Shown here: positions 10,201-18,806 of the stretch, piece after piece
Layout: each line of letters opens with the position of its first letter
Position numbering within the stretch: position 1 is the first letter of the stretch
From: Plazaster borealis
Taxonomy: Eukaryota > Echinodermata > Asteroidea > Forcipulatida > Labidiasteridae
DNA length: 64,000 bases
NCBI GenBank assembly: GCA_021014325.1
Contig: CM037476.1
Coordinates: 18,574,827-18,638,826, forward strand
Direction: 5' to 3'
Notes under the pieces: model-generated
Told to the model about the DNA's origin: nothing
What the model saw: only the letters and a program-made list of their open reading frames with translations
Databases searched by the model: none
Program-made: the position numbers and the translations under genes

Positions 10201-12182
10201 AATTTTTCTTTAAGTAATTTTTCTACTAATGTCTTTTGCCTTTTTACAGTGTTTTTACCTCTTAATATTGCCAAAGGCTGGCAGGACCAGTGAGCCATAC
10301 TTATTATTATCTATTCTCCTGTTGTATGTAATTTTTTGTAACTTTTTAACCTTTTGCTAATGACTTGTGTCTTTTGATCTTGCTTTGTTTTTGTACATAT
10401 AGCACTTTGAGGCTGTTTTGCGGCAATACTGCACTTTATAAGTTTCTTCTTCTTATTATGTATAGCCTACATATACAAACCGGGGACCAATAACATTTGA
10501 GGACGTTGGATAGTGTGTACAAAACCAATGAGAGCTATTGCCAAACAACAGAGGGACAATAGGAGATCTGCGATTGCAGGTGTTTACACACTTGTGTGTG
10601 TGTGCTTTGAAAATGCGTGTGCGTCTGGGAAAAAAACGAACTAAATAACTGACTACATAAAAAAAAATTATAAGCCTTACCAATGAAGGAAGACCAATTT
10701 TAGTCCATTTATTATATACTGTGACATTTTTCTTTGTTCCTCAATTCATATCAGAGAAAAATTGCTGTAAAACAAGGTACACATTGTTCAATTCACCACT
10801 AATTAATGTTTATTTGGTTTAATTTGTCGCCCGACCATGAACTTAAATGCTTCCTTGTTCAGTTGAATTTGGCTGATTATATCCTTTTGTTCAGGGACTG
10901 CCATTTTGTGTATTTATCTATTTATGTGTATTTATTTCCTCATTTGTATTCAGGTTTTAAGGTCATGCTAACCCAATCATGTTTTTTCCCTCATATTCTT
11001 ACCAGGTACATTGGTTTTTAAACAAAGACAGAGTTTTGATAATTTTGATGTAGGCCTATTTGTTTAGGTTTCAATTCCAGTTAACCCATATCCGCCTGAC
11101 TGGTTACAGTACGTAAACACTGTTCCTGCCTAAGCCCATGAAGCACTTATTGCTGCATTACAATAGACATTCATTATTTACTGCCTTGTAAAAAACATAT
11201 CCCAATAAACTGTATACCATTAGAAAGAGCACCTCATTCTCTTTAATGTGATATATATTTTGTCATGTTTCGCAGCTTATATCACAAGTATTGAGAGTAT
11301 AAAGTAAGACACTAACTCCTTGTCCATCTACAGATTTTCTCATAGTTAGGCGCTAACAGCATTTGTGTGTTATACAGGAAAGCCCGTAGTTGGGCAGATA
11401 TGGGTTAAAGGTTGGATTAATTGGCTTTGAATTCATAGTGGTTAAGTTCACTTTGATTAATCCTGGCCATCTTTAAGAACGGGCTTGTCTTGTCATCCGA
11501 TTCCAATAGTTCTTGCCATGATCTGTCCCCTGTTCCATTCAAATGTATTTTGGTCTACAATTGTTCTGCTTTTCATAAGATTTTGAACATTATGTTAGTT
11601 TCTTGTATAGTTGTATGTTTGTTGATGTATTGGCCTAATAGATAATAATAATAACACTGCCTTTGTAAGAATGTACACACAAAAACTGTAGGCTTGAAAT
11701 CTTGCAAATTTGCTCGATTTCACAAAGCACTAAGATTCATCTTAAGATGCATTGTCAGGATCACCACAGTGATTTGTATTATGACATCACATCGTGTTTA
11801 GCAATTAAGATTGACACATATCTTAAGATCAATCTTATCTCTTTGTGAAATCGGACCCAGAATAATTTATGTTGTCTAGATCTTAATTTAGTTTGTCCAT
11901 TAGGCTTTTTGGACAGATCTTTTCAAACAGTTACTGATGCAGATGTAACACTGTAGAAGACTAAGCACTGATTTATCTGTTTTGTCGTTCAATAGATTGC
12001 TATCATGGGGTGGAAAACAGATTGATCCTCTTGGAGTTGACTACATCCTACAAAAACTGGGCTTCTCTCACGCTCGAGTCACTATCCCCAAATGGTGCCA
12101 GAGGGGAGCTATGGATCCTATTGATAAGACACTAGCACTACTCATGGAAAAACTCATCAACTTCATCAAGGAGACAGACTGA
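1076..12182 (+). CDS. BLTP1: Bridge-like lipid transfer protein 1 (KIAA1109/tweek), C-terminal nine exons
   Basis: This is the 3' part of a very large gene. BLTP1 proteins are rod-shaped bridges that carry bulk phospholipid between membranes at contact sites; fly tweek acts in synaptic vesicle recycling. Exons read here: 1076-1233, 2071-2257, 3155-3408, 3854-4117, 5413-5595, 5991-6143, 7126-7254, 9875-10070 and 11996-12182. Every intron is GT..AG and every junction keeps phase; the sum, 1711 nt, is one nucleotide plus 570 codons including TGA at 12180-12182. Family recognition rests on the C terminus (LLSWGGKQIDPLGVDYIL then QKLGF) and on upstream blocks such as SSSVYLNGHLDWDTFQ. The 5' remainder lies outside the window. 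Splice sites were inferred by eye. Orthology is from memory of the family, not a search. Confidence 0.85.
2071..2257 (+). CDS. BLTP1: BLTP1 exon b
   Basis: The acceptor is 'ctttttcag' and the donor 'atagcag|gtacat'. It encodes a Ser/His-rich lead (SQSQRPSHEPSHK) and then a beta-strand-like stretch LGLLTLRIDYMGSSIIMQ, typical of the repetitive beta groove of bridge-like lipid transfer proteins. Entry is in phase 1, exit in phase 2. Confidence 0.85.
2370..2625 (+). mobile_element. tRNA-derived SINE (family A)
   Basis: The head resembles a class II tRNA: an A box in 'tggccgagcggttaag' and a B box in 'gggttcgagtcccgg', closed by matching 'gtgtcgtgg'/'tcatgacac' ends. A conserved non-tRNA body follows (cttgagcaagattcttta, then ttaagccgtaggtccc). 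It lies in a BLTP1 intron. A minus-strand copy is at 41588-41697 and a body-only piece at 3560-3665. The extra body makes a functional tRNA unlikely. Confidence 0.8.
3155..3408 (+). CDS. BLTP1: BLTP1 exon c
   Basis: The acceptor is 'tggcaccag' and the donor 'gaacagg|gtaggt'. It encodes SSSVYLNGHLDWDTFQLIL, an amphipathic TTRLEEFFSQQFQSSKRML stretch and a Ser-rich acidic linker. The 'TCTTCATCA' before YLNG is joined to the preceding SHSR, so the Met-like start here is not a real initiation site. Confidence 0.85.
3560..3665 (+). mobile_element. SINE family A body fragment
   Basis: It matches the non-tRNA body of the SINE at 2370-2625: 'gtaagtcgtacgggtcccg', then 'taaaagaacccactacactt' and an 'atcataaagag' block. 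The tRNA head is missing. It lies in a BLTP1 intron. Confidence 0.6.
3854..4117 (+). CDS. BLTP1: BLTP1 exon d
   Basis: The acceptor is 'atttcttcag' and the donor 'gtgatg|gtgagt'. It encodes ERNYHRHWQPAFSLLKSC, then LPPLWHAGNLTLGGHVIL and LLACFHGINFRASSWALF. These alternating hydrophobic strands fit the lipid-binding groove. Phase 1 at both ends. Confidence 0.85.
4160..4700 (+). mobile_element. Composite of two tRNA-derived SINEs
   Basis: Positions 4415-4580 match, in plus orientation, the SINE family B seen reversed at 32480-32790: 'gttgaatggcttctgactgg', 'aacaaagatattgac', then a tRNA-like 'gctagatagctcacttggta'. Directly after, 4585-4690 carries a family A head and body (ggtttcgaatcctgg, then 'ggcaagactctttac'). 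Family B pieces in the opposite sense lie at 4165-4230. The whole sits in a BLTP1 intron. Confidence 0.65.
4903..5377. mobile_element. TIR element (ccgagcagccacggg ends), non-autonomous
   Basis: Termini 'ccctccgagcagccacggg' (about 4906-4924) and 'cccgtggctgctcggaagg' (about 5355-5373) are inverted copies. The ~435-bp interior has no meaningful ORF. A second copy, split by a LINE, is at 36930-37143 plus 38929-39150. This copy ends about 36 bp before a BLTP1 exon acceptor. Confidence 0.8.
5413..5595 (+). CDS. BLTP1: BLTP1 exon e
   Basis: The acceptor is 'cataattacag' and the donor 'cagaag|gtaagt'. It encodes GTNIIEDLVFNLGHNQ, GSMGVIYRVTRTERHHFP and CFHYVCAIRAPE. Phase 1 at both ends. The branch-point region falls inside, or just beside, the inserted TIR element. 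Confidence 0.85.
5991..6143 (+). CDS. BLTP1: BLTP1 exon f
   Basis: The acceptor is 'gactgcgcag' and the donor 'gaatg|gtaagt'. It encodes EHVLTSSRMTAYTSKETF and IFALPKLQVEMKSNHMQS. The 'PKLxVEMKSxH' block is characteristic of the conserved C-terminal region as I remember it. Phase 1 at both ends. Confidence 0.85.
6520..6690. repeat. Repeat with 'cccgaattccgaa / ccgcggcag' blocks
   Basis: It contains two tandem versions of 'cgaattccgaaa...ctctgcggcag', followed by 'gacaagttcttaaagaacat' and 'cacagcaaagtagatataca'. The same order recurs at 40501-40620, where it is inserted into another MITE, so it is mobile. No ORF. Confidence 0.6.
6721..6860. repeat. Fold-back element, about 140 bp
   Basis: 'gatgacccggtcttcactg' to 'atggacct' is followed by its near reverse complement ('aggtccattaacag' to 'cagtgaagattggc'). 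The whole can fold into one long imperfect hairpin. It lies in a BLTP1 intron; non-coding. Confidence 0.7.
7126..7254 (+). CDS. BLTP1: BLTP1 exon g
   Basis: The acceptor is 'ttttactttgccag' and the donor 'aaag|gtagtc'. It encodes PPQAVTVSFVSHFTDHINV and the hydrophobic MDIELILFLHAFVTAYISHK. Only one of the three frames is free of stops, and it keeps phase 1 with both neighbours. Confidence 0.85.
7575..7745 (+). mobile_element. tRNA-derived SINE (family C)
   Basis: A tRNA-like head has an A-box-like 'tggtggtccaatggtatgac' and a B box 'gggttcgagtccc', with 'cccgagt' pairing weakly with the start. A non-tRNA body runs to about 7745 (cacaggacttggcaaagt). The acceptor stem is poor and the body is appended, so it is read as a SINE. 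Confidence 0.55.
8053..9811. mobile_element. Mariner-like TIR element, 1.76 kb, no transposase ORF
   Basis: The ends are CAGGGTGGTTAA (8053) and TTAACCACCCTG (9811), flanked on both sides by TA, the Tc1/mariner target. The inverted repeats extend about 100 bp (for example 'gaaagtggtgactgtt' near 8140-8155 against 'aacagtcaccactttc' near 9705-9722). No ORF above about 90 codons and no DDE/D motif, so it is non-autonomous. The interior is unusually CpG-rich at 8280-8830. The element ends 63 bp before a BLTP1 exon. Confidence 0.75.
9320..9655. repeat. Inverted-repeat insert within the mariner-like element
   Basis: 'atcatgtacaaaactgattt' and 'gtccacg' near 9345-9375 face 'cgtggacaaatcaattttgc' and 'acatgat' near 9610-9645. 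This gives a nested inverted repeat about 300 bp long. No coding signal. Confidence 0.55.
9875..10070 (+). CDS. BLTP1: BLTP1 exon h (linker)
   Basis: The acceptor is 'ctgtttacag' and the donor 'ccatcag|gtattg'. The first two-thirds encode a low-complexity Ser/Thr/Pro linker (PSTDPEAMHLQEPTSTGTSE), and the exon ends with the conserved DWREFQCITWQLEPTIR. Phase 1 in, phase 2 out; ATCAG plus A gives the Ile-Arg joining LLSWGG in the next exon. Confidence 0.85.
10135..10457 (+). mobile_element. LINE 3'-UTR remnant with internal duplication
   Basis: The block 'ttgccaaaggc(g/t)ggcaggacc' occurs twice (about 10137 and 10270), each followed by a T-rich stretch. The segment ends 'actgcactttataag' and a TTC/TTA run, like CR1/L2 tails. 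No ORF. Confidence 0.5.
11713..11858. repeat. Fold-back MITE ('gatttcacaaagcac' family)
   Basis: The ends 'cgatttcacaaagcactaag' and 'cttatctctttgtgaaatcg' are imperfect inverted repeats around a ~100-bp core. The same family, interrupted by another insertion, is at 40466-40735. It lies in the last BLTP1 intron. Confidence 0.8.
11996..12182 (+). CDS. BLTP1: BLTP1 terminal exon
   Basis: The acceptor is 'cgttcaatag'. It encodes LLSWGGKQIDPLGVDYIL, QKLGFSHARVTIPKW and CQRGAMDPIDKTLALLMEKL, then INFIKETD and TGA. The block through CQRGAMDP is the most recognisable part of the family. The coding end, from about 12092, is the first unit of the tandem array that follows. The tail after the Asp-Pro motif is short. 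Confidence 0.9.
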
Positions 12183-13085
12183 GTACACATGAGTCACTTT
12201 TCTGTAAATGGTGCTAGATGGGGAGTTGTGGATCTTATGGACAAGACACTAGCACTACTCATGGAAAAACTCATCAACTTTATCAAGGAGACGAACTGAG
12301 TACACATGAGTCACTGTCCGTAGATTGTTCCAGAGGGGAGCTATAGATTTAATGGACAAGACACTAGCACTACTCATGGAAAAACTCATCAACTTCATCA
12401 AGGAGACAGACTAAGTACACATGGGTCACTGTCCGTAGATTGTTCCAGAGAGCAGCTATGGATCCAATGGACAAGACACTAGCACTACTCATGGAAAAAC
12501 TCATCAACTTTATCAAGGAGACGAACTGAGTACACATGAGTCACTGTCCGTAGATTGTTCCAGAGGGGAGCTATGGATTTAATGGACAAGACACTAGCAC
12601 TACTCATGGAAAAACTCATCAACTTCATCAAGGAGACAGACTGAGTACACATGGGTCACTGTCCGTAGATTGTTCCAGAGGGGAGCTATGGATCCTATTG
12701 ATAAGACACTAGCACTACTCATGGAAAAACTCATCAACTTTATCAAGGAGACAGACTGAGTACACATGAGTCACTGTCCGTAGATTGTTCCAGAGGGGAG
12801 CTATGGATCCTATTGATAAGACACTAGCACTACTCATGGAAAAACTCATCAACTTTATCAAGGAGACAGACTGAGTACACATGAGTCACTATCTGTAGAT
12901 TGTTCCAGAGGGGAGCTATGGATCCAATGGACAAGACACTAGCACTACTCATGGAAAAACTCATCAACCTTATTAAGGAAACAGACCGAGTACACATGAG
13001 TCACTATCCGAGATGGTTCCAGAGGGGGGACCTATGGGCCCTATGGACAAGACACTAGCACTACTCATCAAAAAAACTCATCAAC
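12092..13085 (+). repeat. 115-bp tandem array made from the BLTP1 3' coding end
   Basis: There are about nine units. Unit 1 is the real coding end; the 'actgag' stop-codon landmark recurs at 12178, 12295, 12410 (as actaag), 12525, 12640, 12755, 12870 and 12985 (as accgag), a spacing of 115 bp after a first step of 117. Each unit has 'ccagaggggagctatgg', 'acaagacactagcactactc' and the KLINFIKETD-coding block. Because 115 is not a multiple of 3 and every unit carries a stop or divergence, the downstream units are probably 3'-UTR. Confidence 0.9.
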
Positions 13086-13632
13086 TTAAACAATAAAACA
13101 AGCGTTCAGTATGTTTTCCTGCAAGATATGCGGAGGTACATGAAAACATGTCATCGAGAACAAACAAATTGGCAGAACAAATAGAAAAATTAACTTTGTC
13201 CCATGATATTTCTTGTTGTGCAAAACATAATGATGGTAAACAAGAGTAAATATATTCAGAAAGAAAAGAGAATTTGTTAAACTGGGACACAATACTGTCC
13301 CTGTTTTTCCCCAAAAGGTATGTAATGGAGGTGATAAACCCTCACTGGTTGAAATATTCACCTCATATATCGGTTTTTTTATAAAGTGTAAACTTAAAAA
13401 GTCATTTATACTAAATTGACGCATGGCCTTAAATACATGTATGTGCAGCAACCATTTATAGCAATGTACTTTATGTATACTATAGGTTTATGTGTGACCT
13501 ATACCTATCTTGGATATATTAGTATTATTGTTTATTTTGTTTAGTCATCACAACGATACAAAACAATACAGCAATACTTCCGGATGGGCTTGGAGAAACA
13601 AAAGCAAAGCAATTACTGTGATTCGTAGACCA
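13086..13632. other. Possible BLTP1 3'-UTR or intergenic; nothing recognised
   Basis: AT-rich sequence with an 'aacaataaaac' directly after the array that could be a weak polyadenylation context. The two overlapping minus-strand ORFs (77 and 121 aa) are not family-like and lack a convincing start context. Confidence 0.4.
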
Positions 13633-13825
13633 GGGCCCAATTTGATAGAGCTGCTTAAGCACCAAAACTACCTAAGCACAACAAAATTATGCTTAGCAGA
13701 ATAAGGTTACCAGCTAAACTACCATGTCACATGTACAATTTGTGACTGGTATCCTGCTCATTTCTGCTGAGCAAAACATTGTTAAGCAATATTTACTGCT
13801 TAAGCAGCTCTATGAAATTGGGCCC
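13633..13825. repeat. Fold-back MITE (gcttaagca family), well preserved
   Basis: The ends 'gggcccaatttgatagagct' and 'agctctatgaaattgggccc' are inverted repeats, each continuing with 'gcttaagca'. The interior is closely similar to the copy at 479-671 ('accatgtcacatgtacaatt'). Confidence 0.9.
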
Positions 13826-14456
13826 AGCTGCTGCCCAACATCTGGTTGTGAAACAAACATAGTAGAATGTACAATGAATTTACGTATAAATAACAGACAA
13901 GAAATTTAACTAAAAATATATACATATACATCAAAGGTTACAAATTTAAATAGCATATTAAGAATATCGGATGTGAAAATAAAACCAGTTTTTAAGAGTG
14001 GAAAACGGGGGAATGCAAAACAAGAAAACTTTTGGACATTATGATGTGAAGTTAAAATGCACAAGGCCCATCCAATTAAAAATATGAAAAGAATGGAAGA
14101 AACCTATCAGAAGAAATAGGTGCTATTGAATTGAATTGAATTAAATATACTTTTACTTTACCTCGGGGTGAAAACAATCGCAGGCTTGTGTGCCAAATAG
14201 CTTAACTGCGAATGAAATACTCGCCGCTTAAAATTGATGCCAAATTTTATATAGGCCTATGTTGTGATGTTTGTTTAATACATGTTTTTGTAACAAACTT
14301 ACAATTTTCTTTTTTTTACACAAATATTATCTGTTGCAAACTGCTTACTAAACAAAATGACCTGCGGTACAAATGAAAACATATATCTATATATATTATA
14401 TATAAATAAAATAATATTAATACAAAAATGATCAATACGTTGCCTTTCCCAACATT
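13826..14456. other. AT-rich intergenic stretch
   Basis: No coding or RNA feature. There is a TA-rich run at 14375-14425. Confidence 0.5.
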
Positions 14457-14729
14457 ATAACCCCTTGCACAACGCGGAACGCACCTCTGAACAATGAGCG
14501 TCTATTCCTTTGTGCACATTTGGACTCCAAAAATGGCGGACAGGATGGGCGCGTGTAGGTGTGTTGCGCGTTGTGCAAGCGGTCTATAGACCCCTTGCAC
14601 AACGCGTCATGAGGTCACGCGCACGTTTGTACGCACAAAGAACAGCTATCCTCCAATGATTTGCCTTCCTTTGGCCTCAGTGAGGGCGCTTTTTGTGCGT
14701 GTGACGTCACATGCAAGTGGTCTATAGCG
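14457..14729. repeat. Two adjacent fold-back elements, 'gcacaacgcg' ends
   Basis: Element 1 runs from 'ccccttgcacaacgcgg' to 'gcgcgttgtgcaagcggtct' (about 14457-14589). Element 2 starts at once with 'agaccccttgcacaacgcg' and ends 'cacatgcaagtggtctata' (about 14586-14729). They share termini but have different interiors and overlap in the 'ctata' junction. Confidence 0.75.
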
Positions 14730-15789
14730 TTGTTCGATTTCCATTATGGTCGTCATGTGTGTGTGTGACCAACTTAGACTCGGGCTCTAGCTAAAGTTTA
14801 GACATTCTTAACATTGAACTCACAAAAGTGCTTTTCAGTTGTTGATAACGTTTTTCACTATCTCTGGGGTCTGTTGACCTAAAAAAAGAGGGGGGGGGGG
14901 CCTACATTTGTTTTCAATTTGCAAATTAATCCCCTTTCAAAGTCAATTTGTCACTCTTGTCAAATCGTGTATTTTTTTAAGCTAACAATTATGTACTGTC
15001 TAATTATCTATTTCTAGCGTCACGTTGTGCTTACAAAACAGAGCAACGATTGCACTGTTAAACGCCAAAAAAAGTCCACCAGTTGGCGGGGCTCGTTATA
15101 CTATAACATGCCCAATATGTGGCAGAGGGTGCCCTCCCCCTCCCCCCCCCTCCCCCGATGTACCCCCTAAAATCCTCTGATGAATCACAGATATTCCCAG
15201 ACAAAATAGGGGGGGGGGGTTGTACCATGCCACACATATCGAGCACCAACAGTCTTTTGTAAACATAGGTGTACCATTTATAAGTCATGGACGATTGTTA
15301 GTTGTCACAACCCTGCCCTGTTATTACGAGTTTACTGAAATTTAATGAATTATTTGTATTTTTGTTTACAATAACATTATTATTATAGTTTTGTGTCTTT
15401 GGTGGGGAGGGGTGAGTTTTTGAATCTTGTACTATTTTAGTAGTTGTTTATACCAGTTTTAAGTTAAACCAGATTAACTTGAAAACAAAGTCATTGACTT
15501 ATTGTAAAAAGCAGTTTGTGTGTATATGTGTGCTTATTGAAAACGAATATAATGTATAACATTAATATATACAGGTGAATAAATGGTTTTTACAAGTGTC
15601 TGTGTGATAGTACTAGAACATAATATCATATCAGGCAATTTTGAAATATCTTGTTTTTCTAGATTTGTTGATGTAAGGGGGAAAGGGTTAAAGTACAAAT
15701 ACCGTAACAGCTTTCTTTACTTAATAAAAAATAAATCAAATGACGAATCAAACTTTGTCTCTTTTTTGTTTGCAAAATGTTTTTAGTGT
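14730..15789. other. Intergenic, simple-sequence patches
   Basis: It has G- and C-runs at 14888-14900, 15127-15155 and 15208-15220. Otherwise no gene or recognised repeat. Confidence 0.5.
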
Positions 15790-16078
15790 ATGGCAATACA
15801 AATCTACTTGGTAAGAAGTAGGCCTGAAGCTTCTGATAGTATAAAGCGAAGTAATGTGGTTACGGAAAAAAAATGTCCGTTTTTATCAAAACAAATTTTG
15901 AATCTGAGAAGCGTTTTTGTCAGAAACGTTTTTCAGATTGTGTATTTCATTTGCATATCGGCAATATCTGAAAAACGCTACCACCTTTTGAAATGAAATT
16001 TCACAGGTTAGTTTTATGGTATTTATCTACAACTAAACAAACAGTGGGTTCCAATTACCAAACGTATACAATCCAGGA
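15790..16078. repeat. MITE, 'cgtatacaatcc' family, left end missing
   Basis: It has the family's internal order: 'ggcaatacaaatctacttgg', 'gaatctgagaagcgttttt', 'aaaacgctaccaccttttga', 'cagtgggttccaattaccaa' and 'acgtatacaatcc'. The initial TTAAAGGG terminus is not present. Confidence 0.75.
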
Positions 16079-16182
16079 GAAAGCTTTTTATTTTCCAAAC
16101 ATAGACCGTTATTATGCTGCTGCCAACTTTCCCTAGTACCTATAGTTTCCAACAGCAATCCTACACTGAATTACATCATACG

Positions 16183-16547
16183 TTAAAGGTATCGTACACG
16201 TTTGGTAATGACTCAAACAAATATTAGCATAAAAACTTACTTGGCAAGCAACGGAAAGCTGTTGATAGTATAAAGCATTGTAGGAAACGACTCCCTCTGA
16301 AGTAACGTAGTTTTTGAGAAAGAGGTAATTTCTCCAAAAAAACAAAAACAATCTGGCAAGAAGTTTTTATTCCTATCTGAAAGCACACAAATTCGTACAA
16401 CAAGGGTGTTTTTTCTTTCATAATTTTCTTGCAACTTCGATTACCAATTGAGCCCAAATTTTCACAGGCTTGTTATTTTATGCATATGTTGGGATACACC
16501 AAGTGAGAACCTCTTTGACAATTACCAAACGTGTTCAGTGCCTTTAA
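16183..16547. repeat. MITE, 'acacgtttggtaat' family, complete
   Basis: Termini TTAAAGGTATCGTACACGTT and its inverse (CGTGTTCAGTGCCTTTAA) bound a ~365-bp AT-rich element with no ORF. Copies are at 18299-18630 and 46739-47037, with partial relatives at 185-300, 31032-31386 and 42565-42710. Confidence 0.9.
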
Positions 16548-17195
16548 ATCACACTCGCTATTTACAACACACTGTAGCTGTTTTTTGTGCACAGACAACT
16601 CATACAAGTTAAAATAAGGGGGTAATTCCAAACAGCAAAACTTTTAGAGATTTTAAGGCAATGTGCCCCTTTAACCGAAACATAATTCGAGTACGTCATC
16701 ATTAAAATAAAACGATGGGACTGATTATAGCAACATTTACTTCCCGATTCCATTATGCGACATCCTGTGTATATACAATAAAATCAATATTTATAACACA
16801 ATTTTTTCAAAATGAATTAAAGTAGTCCTTTTAGTTCCTTGCTTATCTTATGTCATCAAACCTTGTATAAAGAACTTGAACAAACCTCCCTGCTCCACAA
16901 GTGTCACTTTTCAGATACATACAAACAAGAATTATCAAACAAAGAAAAACTTACATCTAGCACTAAGAACACTTTACACCTTATGGTACCACTTTTTTTG
17001 GTGATATTACGAGTCAATATATACCAACAGTTGATATTTTTTATAAGTTGGAATATTATTTATGGCCAGAAAAGATTCACGGTGGCGTATGAATTTCCAC
17101 ACACTTCTAAATATGCATTAAAATTAGGCTAAGAATTAGTATGTGGGCTCATCCACACTAAATGCATACATTTGAGGGGGGGGGGGGGGCATTGT
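16548..17195. other. Intergenic, AT-rich
   Basis: The 97-codon ORF at 16839-17132 has no recognisable motif and AT-driven composition. There is a G-run at 17175-17189. Confidence 0.45.
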
Positions 17196-17314
17196 TACGA
17201 GTCGTTAAATTGGACCGCAGTGGTGAGAGCAGTAGTCTCGCGCGGAGCAGCCGTCTCGCGAGATAGTTGCGAGAGAGCCGTTCCACTATCACCACGACAG
17301 AAATTTAACGACTT
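17196..17314. repeat. Fold-back element ('gagtcgttaaatt' ends)
   Basis: 'acgagtcgttaaattggacc' faces 'gaaatttaacgacttgt', with a CpG-rich core containing direct 'gtctcgcg' copies. About 120 bp, non-coding. Confidence 0.65.
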
Positions 17315-17414
17315 GTCCACAAGTCTATAATCCAGGGGAGATAATTCAACTTACCAAGTCTGGTTAAATGGTATGGCATTCCTGAAACTCCGTACCGATA
17401 GAATAATGAATCAG

Positions 17415-17616
17415 TATAGACGATGTGACCTCTGTTTACATTCAAACCGCCCTCTGTTGGTCCAAGTCATGTTTCCGCCGGGCAAGAAGACGCGTACTCA
17501 TGGTAACATTGCGTGTCCTTTATAGCTGGCTGTCAGTACACAAAGGTTTTGCCCGGCGACATGCGCGCACTTCATGTTATGGTTTTCGAATGACGTCAGA
17601 GGTCACATCGTCTATA
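17415..17616. repeat. Fold-back MITE ('tatagacgatgtgacctctg' ends)
   Basis: The 20-bp end 'tatagacgatgtgacctctg' is matched exactly by 'cagaggtcacatcgtctata' at the other side. The interior also folds ('gccgggcaaga'/'tttgcccggcg'). About 200 bp. The 90-codon ORF across it is a by-product. Confidence 0.85.
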
Positions 17617-18298
17617 GATATGTTGGATTATATTTCTTTCAACAGTAACTTCTTAAACACTTTCACGATAGTGTGTCAGCCCACTATTTTATGCTAATTT
17701 TTTTTAAAGCATCCATTTGTCACACGTTTCTGAACTTTAATGCAACCAACTCGTTAGTCTGTGTTTGTATTGGTCTCATGTCTGTGTATCCCTTTCAATA
17801 GGATGGAAATTATATCTATAACTGCATGGCAATCTGTGTGAATTTGTAACTTGTCTGATACTTTACTTTATAAAACAACCTTACAAAGATCTTGCCTTTT
17901 GATTGGTTAGATCGCGTCACATATGTCTTATTGTTTTACTATAAAAAGCTGCGCAAACGCAACGCGCTATATACCAACAATGTACTATATCCCATAGCAA
18001 GCAATGTACTATGCGATAGCAACCATCAATTATTGTACTATACCATAGCAACAGCAGCTTCTTTGCATCTAGACGCCTAAGCATAGTATATGTGTGGGTG
18101 ATTGACTGTTTTTAATCGTGCTATGGTTCAGACTATGGCTCTCTCGGTGATCCCCGGAGCGGTCTTTTTTCTCTCGACTTCGCCTCAGGAAAATAGAACG
18201 CGCCTCGGATCACCTCGGGAGTCGTATGAAGTTTTAACCATTAGTACTCAAAGCAGTCAGTACATATATCAATGATCATAATTTAACATAATGATAAC
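17617..18298. other. Intergenic; small palindrome near 18130-18235
   Basis: 'tctctcggtgatcccc' faces 'ggatcacctcggga', a weak inverted repeat. No gene seen. Confidence 0.4.
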
Positions 18299-18630
18299 TT
18301 AAAGGCATCGTACACGTTTGGTAATTACTCAAAATATATATTAGCATAAAAACTGACTTGGTACAAGCAACAGAGAGCTGTTGATAGTATAAAACATTGT
18401 GAGAAACGACTCCCTCTGAAGTAACGTAGTTTTTGAGAAAGTTTTTATTCCTATCTGAAAGCACACAAATTTGTACAACAAAGGTGTTTTTTCTTTCATC
18501 ATTTTCTTGCAACTTCGATGACCAATTGAGCCCAAATTTTCACAGGCTTGTTATTTTATGCATATGTTGGGATACACCAAATGAGAACACTGGTCTTTGA
18601 CAATTACCAAACGTGTACGATGCCTTTAAA
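18299..18630. repeat. MITE, 'acacgtttggtaat' family
   Basis: TTAAAGGCATCGTACACGTT ... ACGTGTACGATGCCTTTAAA. The two termini are nearly perfect inverted repeats. It ends about 175 bp from the stop codon of the Ig receptor gene. Confidence 0.9.
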
Positions 18631-18806
18631 GATAACTATGTATCTTTTTACGTTGGCATAATTGCTTATAAGTTAAGCAATTAAAAAAAATCATAGTAAT
18701 TATGGTCGTGTCTAATCAAAGCAAACATGGTGATCCCATCTTTCTTTAAATCAAGATGGCGTCCCATCATTCTATAAATTAAGATGGCGTCCATACCGGA
18801 TACAGA

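Noticed and set aside
12092..13085. CRISPR-like array
   Set aside because: Units are contiguous tandem repeats with no unique spacers and derive from the BLTP1 coding end.
13086..13451. 121-codon minus-strand ORF
   Set aside because: No motif, overlapping another ORF of similar size in AT-rich sequence next to the tandem array.
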